Below are positions 5,715 to 12,988 of a stretch of DNA of 14,203 nt, piece after piece. The DNA lies in the NCBI GenBank assembly GCA_025360665.1, contig JANYBU010000083.1:1-14203 (forward strand), read 5' to 3'. The notes beneath the pieces are model-generated. The model was given only the letters and a program-made list of their open reading frames with translations. It was not told where the DNA came from and did no database searches. This DNA is from Nitrospira sp. GTDB taxonomy: Bacteria; Nitrospirota; Nitrospiria; Nitrospirales; Nitrospiraceae. The translations under genes were made by a program, and so were the position numbers. The stretch's first letter is position 1, and every line of letters starts with the position of its first letter.

Positions 5715-6347
5715 ATGGCTGCAAATTCAGGATTTCCGTTGTCTCTGGATGTGAGAGGGTACCCCGTGCTTGTACTCGGGGGAGACGAGGAGGCCGCGGA
5801 AAAAACTCAGCGGTTGTTGGAGGCGGGGGCGAAAGTGATCGTCGTGGCGCCGTCGTTACACGACCTACTAAAAGATTTTGCCGCCTCGGGAAAAGTCATG
5901 CACCGTGGGCGCCATTTTCGCGACAGTGATTTGGAAAGTGCGATTCTGGTGCTGAATATGGTTCGTGGGGACCGCGATTTTTCCCGAGCGTTGTTTGCAA
6001 AGGCGCGCGAGAAGAAGTTCTTATTGTGGTCGGTCGACCAGCCGGAATCCTCGACGGTCACGATGCCAGCGGTCGTGGCCTGCGGCCATTTGCGTGTGGC
6101 CATCAGCACGAGTGGAGTCGCCCCGGCCTTGTCAGGCTTCATGAAGGAAGATATGGAGAAGATCTTCGGTGAGGAATTTGCCGCTTTTGTAGACTGGCTC
6201 GGCCAACTCCGTGAGCACACCAAGGCGACTGAACCGGACTTCGAAAAACGCCGGGCATTGTTGCGTGAGGCATTGGACGGGTTTCGCTTGTTGGGCAAGG
6301 TCCAGTATCCGAAGGTCTGGCTGGATGAGCGGGCTGCGAAGGCGTGA
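5715..6347 (+). CDS. Precorrin-2 dehydrogenase / sirohydrochlorin ferrochelatase (CysG N-terminal / Met8p type)
   Basis: This 210-residue protein corresponds to the N-terminal half of CysG, or yeast Met8p. It oxidises precorrin-2 to sirohydrochlorin with NAD and may insert iron to give siroheme, in the cytoplasm. The N-terminus FPLSLDVRGYPVLVLGGDEEAAEK carries the NAD-binding glycine pair (Gly22, Gly23) followed by the second strand AKVIVVAP. The central segment SVDQPESSTVTMPAVV aligns with the NVVDxPxxxxFxxPA motif, placing Asp108 at the catalytic aspartate. It is followed by LRVAISTSGVAPALSGFMKEDME, the usual IAISTxGxSPxLA helix entry. There is no fused methyltransferase domain, so uroporphyrinogen methylation must come from another gene. 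Siroheme serves assimilatory nitrite or sulfite reductases. The MTH1187-type gene follows 96 bases downstream. Confidence 0.88.
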   Translation: MAANSGFPLSLDVRGYPVLVLGGDEEAAEKTQRLLEAGAKVIVVAPSLHDLLKDFAASGKVMHRGRHFRDSDLESAILVLNMVRGDRDFSRALFAKAREKKFLLWSVDQPESSTVTMPAVVACGHLRVAISTSGVAPALSGFMKEDMEKIFGEEFAAFVDWLGQLREHTKATEPDFEKRRALLREALDGFRLLGKVQYPKVWLDERAAKA

Positions 6348-6361
6348 AGCATGTAGAGGAA

Positions 6362-6398
6362 GGATAAGGGGATAAAGGGGTAGCGGGATAGAGGGCTA
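6362..6398 (+). repeat. Short degenerate tandem words (GGATAAGG type)
   Basis: Just after the stop of the precorrin-2 dehydrogenase gene, words such as GGATAAGG, GGATAAAGGGG, TAGCGG and GGATAGAGGG follow one another. This purine-rich run lies between two genes of the same strand. The word GTGAAACGT follows at 6410-6418 and also occurs at 1267 and 6901. Confidence 0.5.
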
Positions 6399-6443
6399 AG
6401 GCCTAAGGTGTGAAACGTCCGGGGGAATGTACAAGGGGGACAC

Positions 6444-6752
6444 ATGGTGCTATTGGAATTCAGTATGTCGCCGTTAGGCAAGGGGGAGAGCGTCGGTAAG
6501 TATGTGGCGCGCTCGCTCGATATTATCGATAAGAGCGGAGTGGACTATCGCTTGAACCCGATGGGAACGGTGCTTGAAGGGGAGTGGGACGAGGTCATTG
6601 CTGTCGTCAAACAATGCTATGAGCGGATGAAGAAAGATTGCGGTCGTATCTCCTGCACGATCAAAGTCGACTATCGGAAAGGCCACGCAGGACGTTTACA
6701 GAGCAAGATTGCGAGCGTCGAGTCGAAGCTGAAGCGAGCGATCAAGCACTAG
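6444..6752 (+). CDS. MTH1187/YkoF-type thiamine-binding protein
   Basis: This 102-residue protein matches the MTH1187 family (Pfam Thiamine_BP, formerly DUF77), small ferredoxin-like-fold proteins that form oligomers and bind thiamine or related compounds. Visible signatures are LLEFSMSPLGKGESVGKYVA at the N-terminus, SGVDYRLNPMGTVLEGEWDEV in the middle, and CYERMKKDCGRISCTIKVDYRKG, a late strand and turn. The C-terminal SKIASVESKLKRAIKH is helical and basic. It is the normal length for the family. The ATG at 6444 has AAGGGGG upstream. A shared transcript with the precorrin-2 dehydrogenase is plausible, though no functional link is known to me. The stop TAG directly abuts a type 1 element end. 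Confidence 0.85.
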   Translation: MVLLEFSMSPLGKGESVGKYVARSLDIIDKSGVDYRLNPMGTVLEGEWDEVIAVVKQCYERMKKDCGRISCTIKVDYRKGHAGRLQSKIASVESKLKRAIKH

Positions 6753-6766
6753 CAGGATGCTGAAAA
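6751..6766 (+). repeat. Solo left end of a type 1 element overlapping a stop codon
   Basis: AGCAGGATGCTGAAAA begins inside the TAG stop of the preceding gene, as in copy D at 3634. No central hairpin or right end follows. The sequence CACTTCACCCACCCGCCCGG downstream resembles the reverse complement of the solo right end at 1341-1356, so the copy may be rearranged. Confidence 0.55.
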
Positions 6767-7112
6767 GTCGCTTTCCTTACCCGCCCAGCCCAGGCGGCCA
6801 CTTCACCCACCCGCCCGGAATCTGCCAAGACAGCCTCTTTGCCCAGGGACGCGTCCTTTCCCACGCGGCGTTCTCGCTTCGTTCTCAAGAACCGTTAAAG
6901 GTGAAACGTAGGACTGCCGACTGCTCTTCCTCCGAAACCTTTCACGTTTGACGATTCACGTTTCACGGATCGAAGGTAGGGGCTCATCTCTAAAGCAGTT
7001 CTCGTCCGTTCTTCCCACTACCGCACAACATTCCTGCTGAGCCTGCACACAAGTCTTACGGTCACAAGTCCGAATCGACGAGGCTGCCTGTTTAAGGTGA
7101 GGAGTCGAAATA
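6767..7112. other. Gene-free stretch with a GTGAAACGT inverted repeat
   Basis: No credible gene is seen here on either strand; short open frames lack ribosome-binding sites and family resemblance. GTGAAACGT (6901-6909) and its exact reverse complement ACGTTTCAC (6958-6966) flank a 48-base loop, with another TTCACGTTT at 6941-6949. Beyond 6970 I see nothing distinctive up to the promoter region of the kinase gene. Confidence 0.5.
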
Positions 7113-7139
7113 CCAGCATTTCACGAATTGCTGGAAATG
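7113..7139. promoter_or_regulatory. Overlapping inverted repeats upstream of the kinase promoter (possible operator)
   Basis: CCAGCA (7113-7118) and TGCTGG (7129-7134) form one inverted repeat. CATTTC (7117-7122) and GAAATG (7134-7139) form a second that overlaps it. They end 12 bases before the -35 hexamer at 7152. The word GCTGGAAAT at 7130-7138 recurs directly at 7280-7288 inside the leader. Confidence 0.35.
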
Positions 7140-7151
7140 TTTTGTTCGTAA

Positions 7152-7180
7152 TTGAAAGTAATAGGTTGCCTATATATACT
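7152..7180 (+). promoter_or_regulatory. Strong sigma-70-type promoter of the kinase-channel operon
   Basis: TTGAAA (7152-7157) and TATACT (7175-7180) are separated by exactly 17 bases, and each matches its consensus at five of six positions. Transcription would start near 7187, leaving a leader of about 190 bases before the ATG at 7379. GCGGCCCAT (7183-7191) and ATGGGCCGC (7292-7300) are exact reverse complements that bracket the first part of this leader. Confidence 0.6.
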
Positions 7181-7378
7181 GGGCGGCCCATAGGCTGGTG
7201 CTTGTTTTGAGTGGAGGTGTGTCATTCGAGGGTATTCAGCAGAGTCGGTAGAATCACTGGTGTGACGTCGAGACAAATGGCTGGAAATTTGATGGGCCGC
7301 GGTTGACCCAACCTTCTGCTTATCACGAGCCCCAGAGGGCATCGCCATCCGCAGAGTTATGACCAAAAAGAGTGACAC

Positions 7379-10318
7379 ATGAACAGCAGTACGACGGATG
7401 AGGTCGAACTTAAGACGCAATCTAGTCTTGGGCTCTTGCCGAAGGACCGCATGATTCTTGAGCGGGAGGTAATGGAATTCCGTCCGTTTGGATTGGACGA
7501 GCAGGGACACACGATCAGAGATCTGAGCGGGATGAGTATCAGGGCTGTCGTCGTCTACCTCGAGAAGTCGCTGGCTCGTGAGCGGGGAGCCTCAGCTGGG
7601 AGTCAGGCAGTAGAGGACTTGTGCCGCCTGTTGAATCAGCGCATCAAAGATCCGGTCTATCATGTGACGCCGGAGTTTCTGAAGAATGCATGGAACAGCT
7701 ACTCGTATGAGTTCACGGCCTATCTGTATGAGCTCTGCGAGCACATGTCCGGCGATCCTCGATTTGTGTTTCGGGGTGGAATGGAGAAAGCGTCTTCGAT
7801 CATGCAGGTCCTTGCCCGGCCGTTTTCGCTCGCGCAGATTTACGGCATGTTTCCCTACTTCGGGAACAAGTTCGCGTCCGGTTCGGTCGAATTTCGAGTG
7901 GTCGAGGTGACGCCGACCTCCGCGATCCTGGCGATGAAGTTTTCCGACCGTACCCTTCGTCAGTTTGGCCCGTATCGAAGGCGGTGCGCGCAGCTGATGT
8001 GTCAGGCGGCTCAAGGCATCATGGCTGCGGTACCGCTTCGCGTCCATGGCCTGCCACCGGCCACTCTGACGGAACTCTCCTGTATTGCAAATGACGACGA
8101 GTGGTGCCAATGGGCCATCCGCTGGCAGGTCGAGGGACAGGGGACATGGGCCCACAGGGTCTGGCAGCTGGTGGCAGGACCGGGAGAGGGCCGGTCGTCG
8201 CAGCTTCGGCCGCACGTATCCCATTCGCACGAACCGGCTGAGGACACCCCGCTCAAAGGGAGTGCTCGCGACCGAGGGGTGGAGGTGGCGCCAAGTTATG
8301 CGTTGGCCATCACCACACCATCGCGGCGGCATGTGACGTGGTCGCTCGGCAGCGCGCTAGCCGGTCTGACTCTGGCCGTGGGGTTCCGTGTGATGAATCC
8401 CTCGGCAAGCTTGGGCGAAATCATTCTTCTCGGATTGGTGCCTATGCTTGTCGCAAGGATGCTGATCAATCGCCATCTTCGTCTGGAGAGCCAGCATCGC
8501 GAGGCCTTGATTCAGGAGCAGATTACGTTCGTGGAATCACGGCATGAGGAATTGCGTGAAGCATATTTGGAGCAGGAGCAGACGCGCGTCGAACTGCGCC
8601 GAAAAGTGGCCCAGTTGACGGCCCTCCACCGAGCTGGATTGCTGTTCAGCTCGACGCTGGATCGAGAGGCGCTGATGCAGAAAGTGTTAGAGGCCCTGAC
8701 CAGTGATCTGCGGTACGATCGGGCCATGATCTCGTTCTACGATCCGGTTCGCCAGGTCGTCAAGGATGCGCGGGTGCTCGGCGTTTCGCCTGAGATCCAG
8801 GCGTTTGCGCGCGCTCGTGAGATCCCCGTCACCGACCCTATGAGCCCGGAAGGCATCGTGCTGCTGCAGGGCCAGCCGCTGTTGGTTGGGGATGTGCAGG
8901 CGGTGTGGGATCGCATTCATCCGTTGAACCAACAGCTCGCTCTGCTGACGCAGACCAAGGCGTGGATCGCCGTCCCGTTAAAAATCAAAGACCGGATTCT
9001 TGGAAGTCTGACGGTTGATCGGATACAGGCGCACAGTCTGACTCAGGACGATCTTGAGCTGATGATGACGGTCGCCCATCAAGTGGCGATTGCACTGGAT
9101 AACGCCTCCGCGTATGAACAGATTGAAGACCTGAACGTGGGACTCGAAGTCAAAGTGCGTGAACGCACGGCTGAACTGGAGCAGGCGGATCGCTTGCGTT
9201 CTCAGTTCCTCTCGCATGTCTCGCACGAGCTTAAGACGCCGCTGACCTCGATCAAGGGGTTCTTGCAGAACCTGCTCGATGGATTGACCGGGCCGCTCAA
9301 CGAGAAACAGCAGCGTTATTTGTCACGGATGTTGGAGAACTCCAACCGATTGATTCGTATGATCGAGGACTTGTTGGATCGCACGAGGATTCAATCCGGG
9401 AGGTTGGATCTCGTTCCCGGTGAAATCGACCTGTGGCCCTGTGTGGCGGATGCGGTGGAGCAACTGCGCCTGCTGGCCCAGGCCAAACAGCAGACATTGG
9501 AAGCGGTCCCTCCTCCTGCCCCACTGATGGTCTGGGCAGATCGCGATCGCCTGATACAGGTTGTCATGAATTTGGTCCAGAATGCGGTGAAGTTTACCCC
9601 GGAGGCCGGCAGCATTACGGTGACAGTGCGGCAGGAGAACCAGACGCTCGCCGGGGTCTCCGTGCGCGATACGGGGCCAGGTATTCTGCCAGAGTTTCTC
9701 GATCAGATATTCGATCCGTTTTTTCGAGTTAAGCAGATCCGGAGCGGAACAAAAGGGCTGGGCTTGGGCCTGTCGATCGTGCGGACGTTGGTGGAGTTAC
9801 AAGGTGGGACGATTGCCGCGCGGAGTGAACCGGGGCAGGGCGCGGAGCTGTCCTTCACGATTCCGTTGCTTCCCACGATCGCGGTGCCGCTCGGTCGTGC
9901 GTCGCTTGCAGCGCCTCGTATCCTGGTTGTCGAGGATGATCCGGATATTCGTCAACTCTTACAGGATTGTTTGCAGGCCAGGGGGTATCGTGTCCAGTCG
10001 GCGGTTGACGGAGTCCGAGCGCTGGAATCAGTGCGGGCCGAGACGTTCGAGGGGATGATTGTGGACATTGGCATTCCCTCTATGGACGGGATGGACGTGC
10101 TTCGGCAAATTCGGAGATGGGATCAGCAGATCCCGATTGTGATGGTCACGGCGTCAGGCTCCAAAGAATTGGCGGTTCGCGCGATCGGCATGGGTGCGCA
10201 GGCCTATGTGCTGAAGCCGTTCGATGTCGACGAGCTGCAACGGGTCGCAGACTATTGGTTTCGTCCTTTGGAACGACCGTCATCGGAGTCTGCGGGGGAA
10301 TCGAGCATGTCCAGGTGA
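7379..10318 (+). CDS. Hybrid sensor histidine kinase/response regulator with V4R-like, GAF, HisKA, HATPase and receiver domains
   Basis: This 979-residue protein is a hybrid two-component kinase. Residues about 85-250 form an N-terminal sensor resembling a V4R or HNOB-associated domain, ending TELSCIANDDEWCQWAIRW (compare ExxCxxxGxxxCxF); this assignment is tentative. Two hydrophobic segments (about 319-337 and 347-365) suggest a membrane hairpin with both soluble parts cytoplasmic. A coiled coil follows (about 368-415), then a GAF domain (about 420-580) and a second helical linker. The HisKA box LSHVSHELKTPLTSIKGF places the phosphorylated histidine at His616. The ATPase domain shows the N box (Asn731, Asn735), DTGPGI (764-769) and GLGLGLS (793-799). 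The C-terminal receiver has Asp853/Asp854, phospho-acceptor Asp896, Thr924 and Lys946. There is no DNA-binding output, so phosphate probably passes onward or regulates the kinase. The start is preceded only by a weak AAAGAG. Its stop lies within the ribosome-binding site of the FadL-type gene. Confidence 0.9.
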   Translation: MNSSTTDEVELKTQSSLGLLPKDRMILEREVMEFRPFGLDEQGHTIRDLSGMSIRAVVVYLEKSLARERGASAGSQAVEDLCRLLNQRIKDPVYHVTPEFLKNAWNSYSYEFTAYLYELCEHMSGDPRFVFRGGMEKASSIMQVLARPFSLAQIYGMFPYFGNKFASGSVEFRVVEVTPTSAILAMKFSDRTLRQFGPYRRRCAQLMCQAAQGIMAAVPLRVHGLPPATLTELSCIANDDEWCQWAIRWQVEGQGTWAHRVWQLVAGPGEGRSSQLRPHVSHSHEPAEDTPLKGSARDRGVEVAPSYALAITTPSRRHVTWSLGSALAGLTLAVGFRVMNPSASLGEIILLGLVPMLVARMLINRHLRLESQHREALIQEQITFVESRHEELREAYLEQEQTRVELRRKVAQLTALHRAGLLFSSTLDREALMQKVLEALTSDLRYDRAMISFYDPVRQVVKDARVLGVSPEIQAFARAREIPVTDPMSPEGIVLLQGQPLLVGDVQAVWDRIHPLNQQLALLTQTKAWIAVPLKIKDRILGSLTVDRIQAHSLTQDDLELMMTVAHQVAIALDNASAYEQIEDLNVGLEVKVRERTAELEQADRLRSQFLSHVSHELKTPLTSIKGFLQNLLDGLTGPLNEKQQRYLSRMLENSNRLIRMIEDLLDRTRIQSGRLDLVPGEIDLWPCVADAVEQLRLLAQAKQQTLEAVPPPAPLMVWADRDRLIQVVMNLVQNAVKFTPEAGSITVTVRQENQTLAGVSVRDTGPGILPEFLDQIFDPFFRVKQIRSGTKGLGLGLSIVRTLVELQGGTIAARSEPGQGAELSFTIPLLPTIAVPLGRASLAAPRILVVEDDPDIRQLLQDCLQARGYRVQSAVDGVRALESVRAETFEGMIVDIGIPSMDGMDVLRQIRRWDQQIPIVMVTASGSKELAVRAIGMGAQAYVLKPFDVDELQRVADYWFRPLERPSSESAGESSMSR

Positions 10319-10323
10319 ATGAG

Positions 10324-11730
10324 ATGGGGAGGAGTATGACTAGACGGCGGTGGGACAGGTGGAGCAGGACTGGACCGGTTCTTCGGATATGGATGCCGTG
10401 GATCTGTATGATAGGGCTCTGCTTGGCGTGTTTACCTGGAATGGCCTCAGCACAAGTGCCCCGTATTCAAGGGCAGGGAACCGCCGCATCCGCGATGAGC
10501 AATGCCTTTGCAGCCCAAGCCGACGACCCCTCGGCTCTGCACTACAATCCGGCAGGGATGACGCAGTTGCACGGGTTGCAGATCATGGCAGGAGGGCTTC
10601 TTTCAGGAGGTACGACCAACTTTACAAGTTCGAGCGGCGTCAATGCGACTGGCGATCGCAACGGCAGTCTCGCCTGGCCGCCGCCTACGCACACATACAT
10701 CGTCGCAAATTTGAAGGATCTCGGGATCACGGCACTGGGTAATCTTTCTGCCGGAATTGGCCTGACTGTGCCGTTCGGCTCGCTGACTCGCTGGCCGAAC
10801 GATGGACCGTTCAGGACGGCCACGACCTTCAACGCACTGCCGCTTCTGGATATCAAGCCTACCCTCGCCTATCAGGCGACGGAGAATCTCTCTCTAGGGC
10901 TGGGTGCGGATATCTATACTTTCAGCGGACTCGCCGGCGAAGGTCATGTCGAGAAACAGTCGATTCCTGCCGCTGGGGTGAAAACTGAACTCTTTGGGAA
11001 AGACACTGCGGCTGGTTTCAATGCCAGTCTGTTGTATACGGCGTTGCGCAATGCCGACGGGAAGCCGCTGGCGAACATCGGTATTGTCTACCGCAGTCAG
11101 GCCACGCTCCATTTGAGCGGCGCCTTGTTGGTGAATGGCGCAAAGGTTTCGGATGCCAAGGCGACGTTCGTACTACCACAGGTAATAACCGGAGCGGTCG
11201 CCCTCTGGCCGATCCGAACTCAAGAACGAGAATGGAAATTGGAGATGGATGTCGACTACGTGGGGTGGAAGTCTGTTCGAAATCTCGATGTCATGTTGGG
11301 GAACGGTACGACGATCGCGCAGCCGCAGAATTGGCGTAGTACCTATGCGGTGATGCTCGGAACCGAATACAAGTGGCTGGCGCTTGAGTCGCTCCCGAAC
11401 TGGGAGGTGGCGCTACGAGCGGGCTATACCAACCAGCAGAGCCAAATGCCTGATTTGACCTATGATCCAGGGATCCCTTCTTCGGACGTCCACGTCGTGG
11501 GGGGAGGGCTTGGATTGTTGTGCAAAGAGCAGGGATCGTTTCTAGGCTTGATGCGATGTGGAGATTTCGGTGTGGGCTCGCTGAAACCCAAAGCGATCGG
11601 ACTTGATCTTTCTCTTCAAGCGGGGCTCTACGAGGACCGTACGGTGCTGGGCAATCGCAATCCGACCGTCGATGGAACATACAGGACCACGCTGTATAAC
11701 GGTAGTGTATCGATTCGAATGGTGTATTAG
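10324..11730 (+). CDS. FadL/TodX-type outer-membrane transport protein
   Basis: This 468-residue protein belongs to the OmpP1/FadL/TodX family of beta-barrel channels that take up long-chain fatty acids or hydrophobic aromatics. The N-terminus has a basic stretch, a hydrophobic core and ASA (41-43) before Gln44, a typical signal peptide. The mature N-terminus QGTAASAMSNAFAAQADDPS and ALHYNPAGMTQL contain the family hatch motif with NPA (75-77). Many alternating strands follow, and the chain ends VSIRMVY with a C-terminal aromatic residue, as expected for barrel assembly. The ATG at 10324 was chosen because AGGTGA (10313-10318) lies five bases upstream and includes the stop of the kinase gene, implying translational coupling. 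The open frame extends further upstream inside the kinase gene but has no reason to start there; ATG 10336 is an alternative. The substrate is unknown. Confidence 0.88.
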   Translation: MGRSMTRRRWDRWSRTGPVLRIWMPWICMIGLCLACLPGMASAQVPRIQGQGTAASAMSNAFAAQADDPSALHYNPAGMTQLHGLQIMAGGLLSGGTTNFTSSSGVNATGDRNGSLAWPPPTHTYIVANLKDLGITALGNLSAGIGLTVPFGSLTRWPNDGPFRTATTFNALPLLDIKPTLAYQATENLSLGLGADIYTFSGLAGEGHVEKQSIPAAGVKTELFGKDTAAGFNASLLYTALRNADGKPLANIGIVYRSQATLHLSGALLVNGAKVSDAKATFVLPQVITGAVALWPIRTQEREWKLEMDVDYVGWKSVRNLDVMLGNGTTIAQPQNWRSTYAVMLGTEYKWLALESLPNWEVALRAGYTNQQSQMPDLTYDPGIPSSDVHVVGGGLGLLCKEQGSFLGLMRCGDFGVGSLKPKAIGLDLSLQAGLYEDRTVLGNRNPTVDGTYRTTLYNGSVSIRMVY

Positions 11731-11750
11731 CCGGCGAGAATGGCGGGACG

Positions 11751-11853
11751 GGCGAGAAAGGCGCGACATGCAAGACCAAGATAAGGTGAGGTGGGGATCG
11801 CTTGGATCTATGCCGCGTCGCGCCTTTCACGCGAGTCTCGCATGTCACGCGCC
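11751..11853. repeat. GC-rich word-type inverted repeat between convergent genes; contains dispersed repeat copy 2
   Basis: GAAAGGCGCGAC (11756-11767) has an exact reverse complement GTCGCGCCTTTC at 11817-11828. GGCGCGACATGC (11760-11771) also pairs, with a two-base bulge, to GCATGTCACGCGCC (11840-11853). The segment 11817-11850 matches 3911-3944 at about 28 of 34 positions. The array starts near the FadL-type stop and ends two bases before the alr stop, filling the gap between convergent genes. It could fold in either transcript but lacks the T-run of a standard terminator. Confidence 0.65.
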
Positions 11854-11854
11854 G

Positions 11855-12988
11855 TTAGGCTGATTCGTACAGGCGCGGAACGCGGGAGCCGATCCCGCAG
11901 AGGACTTCATAGGGGATCGTGCCGATCCAGTCAGCCACTTCATTTGCCCAAATCGATTCCCCTCCCTGTTGTCCGATCAGTGTAACGGTCTCACCGACTG
12001 GCACCGGTGCGAGGTCGGTAACATCCACCATGATCATATCCATGCACACCAGACCAACGATCGGGGCACGGCGTCCCTGAATCAAGACCGATCCACGATG
12101 GGAGAGTCGCCGACTATAGCCGTCGGCATAGCCGATCGGCAGCACCGCAATGCGCGTCGGTCGTTGCGCGACAAATGTCCCGTTGTAGCTGACGGTTCCT
12201 CCTCGTGGAATTGTCCGCAGTTGGACGATCGTGGTTCGAAGTGAGAGGACGGGTGTGAGATCAGGTGTGGAGACTGAGGCCGGCAAGGTGTGGTACCCGT
12301 AGAGCATGATGCCGGGGCGCACGAGTGAAAAGTGCGTTCCGGGAAACCTGACGATGGCGGCACTGTTTGCCGCATGCACCAGCGGGATGGAGAGACCACA
12401 TTGTCGGATCTGTTCCAGGATGGTACGAAATGCGCCAAGTTGTCGTTCCGTAAAGTCGCTGTCCACTCCGTCTGCGTCGGCAAGGTGGGTCATCATACCC
12501 TCGACCTGGAGGGGACTCCGCAAGAGAGGGTTGTCGAGGAGTGAGAGCAGATCCTCAGGAGAAAACCCTAACCGCCCCATCCCGGTTTCGACCTTGAGGT
12601 GAATCGGATAGGGGGTTGGATGTGAACGAGCGGCCTTGGCTAAGGCGGGAAGAATGTGCCCATCGCTGATGACCGGGGTCAGCCGGTGAGCAACCAGGTC
12701 GAATACCTGCTCCTCGAAGAGCGCTCCCAGGACCACAACAGACCCGGCGAGGCCAGCTTGGCGAAGTGCGATACCTTCGTCGAGCGAGGCCACGGCAAAC
12801 CGCCCGATGCCCTGGCGGGCAAGCGCCTGAGCGGTCTCCACAGCTCCATGCCCGTACGCGTTGGCCTTGACGATGGCCATGACCTCACAGCCGGGGGATA
12901 GGCAGCGTTTGATGCAAGAGAGATTGTGGGCGAGTGCCGTGAGATTGACGATGGCGTAGGTGGGTAACACGGTCGAAATTGGGGTCAC
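11855..12988 (-). CDS. alr: Alanine racemase
   Basis: This 377-residue PLP enzyme interconverts L- and D-alanine for peptidoglycan in the cytoplasm. The N-terminal barrel shows VKANAYGHGA with the PLP lysine at Lys41, then KVETGMGRLGF, MMTHLADAD and HAANSAA, and the phosphate-binding VRPGIMLYG. The C-terminal domain shows VSYNGTF, LPIGYADGYSRRL with the catalytic tyrosine at Tyr287, APIVGLVCMDMIMVDVT, and the ending IPYEVLCGIGSRVPRLY. Length and motif order are normal. The start is a GTG at 12988 that overlaps the frr stop by four bases (GTGA), which implies translational coupling and makes this start very likely. In many bacteria frr is followed by lipid or isoprenoid genes; alr in this place is less usual. 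Confidence 0.95.
   Translation of the reverse strand: MTPISTVLPTYAIVNLTALAHNLSCIKRCLSPGCEVMAIVKANAYGHGAVETAQALARQGIGRFAVASLDEGIALRQAGLAGSVVVLGALFEEQVFDLVAHRLTPVISDGHILPALAKAARSHPTPYPIHLKVETGMGRLGFSPEDLLSLLDNPLLRSPLQVEGMMTHLADADGVDSDFTERQLGAFRTILEQIRQCGLSIPLVHAANSAAIVRFPGTHFSLVRPGIMLYGYHTLPASVSTPDLTPVLSLRTTIVQLRTIPRGGTVSYNGTFVAQRPTRIAVLPIGYADGYSRRLSHRGSVLIQGRRAPIVGLVCMDMIMVDVTDLAPVPVGETVTLIGQQGGESIWANEVADWIGTIPYEVLCGIGSRVPRLYESA

Noticed and set aside
5807..6481. 224-codon minus-strand open frame opposite the precorrin-2 dehydrogenase gene
   Set aside because: It is the complement of a well-supported plus-strand gene, its product resembles no family, and its start falls inside the next gene.
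6757..6951. 64-codon plus-strand open frame after the thiamine-binding protein gene
   Set aside because: Its ATG is part of the repeat end GGATGCTGAAAA and the frame runs through repeat-like intergenic sequence, with no ribosome-binding site.
7592..8332. 246-codon minus-strand open frame opposite the kinase N-terminus
   Set aside because: It is antisense to a clear coding region, is rich in Arg, His and Pro as antisense frames of GC-rich genes are, and has no recognisable motif.
10117..10323. N-terminal extension of the FadL-type gene to an upstream ATG inside the kinase gene
   Set aside because: The extra residues are a shifted-frame reading of the receiver domain. The real N-terminus has a signal peptide, and the ATG at 10324 has a well-placed AGGTGA.
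11751..11853. Possible rho-independent terminator between the FadL-type gene and alr
   Set aside because: The pairing is strong, but the loop is about 49 bases and no T-run follows on either strand, so it is listed as a repeat instead.
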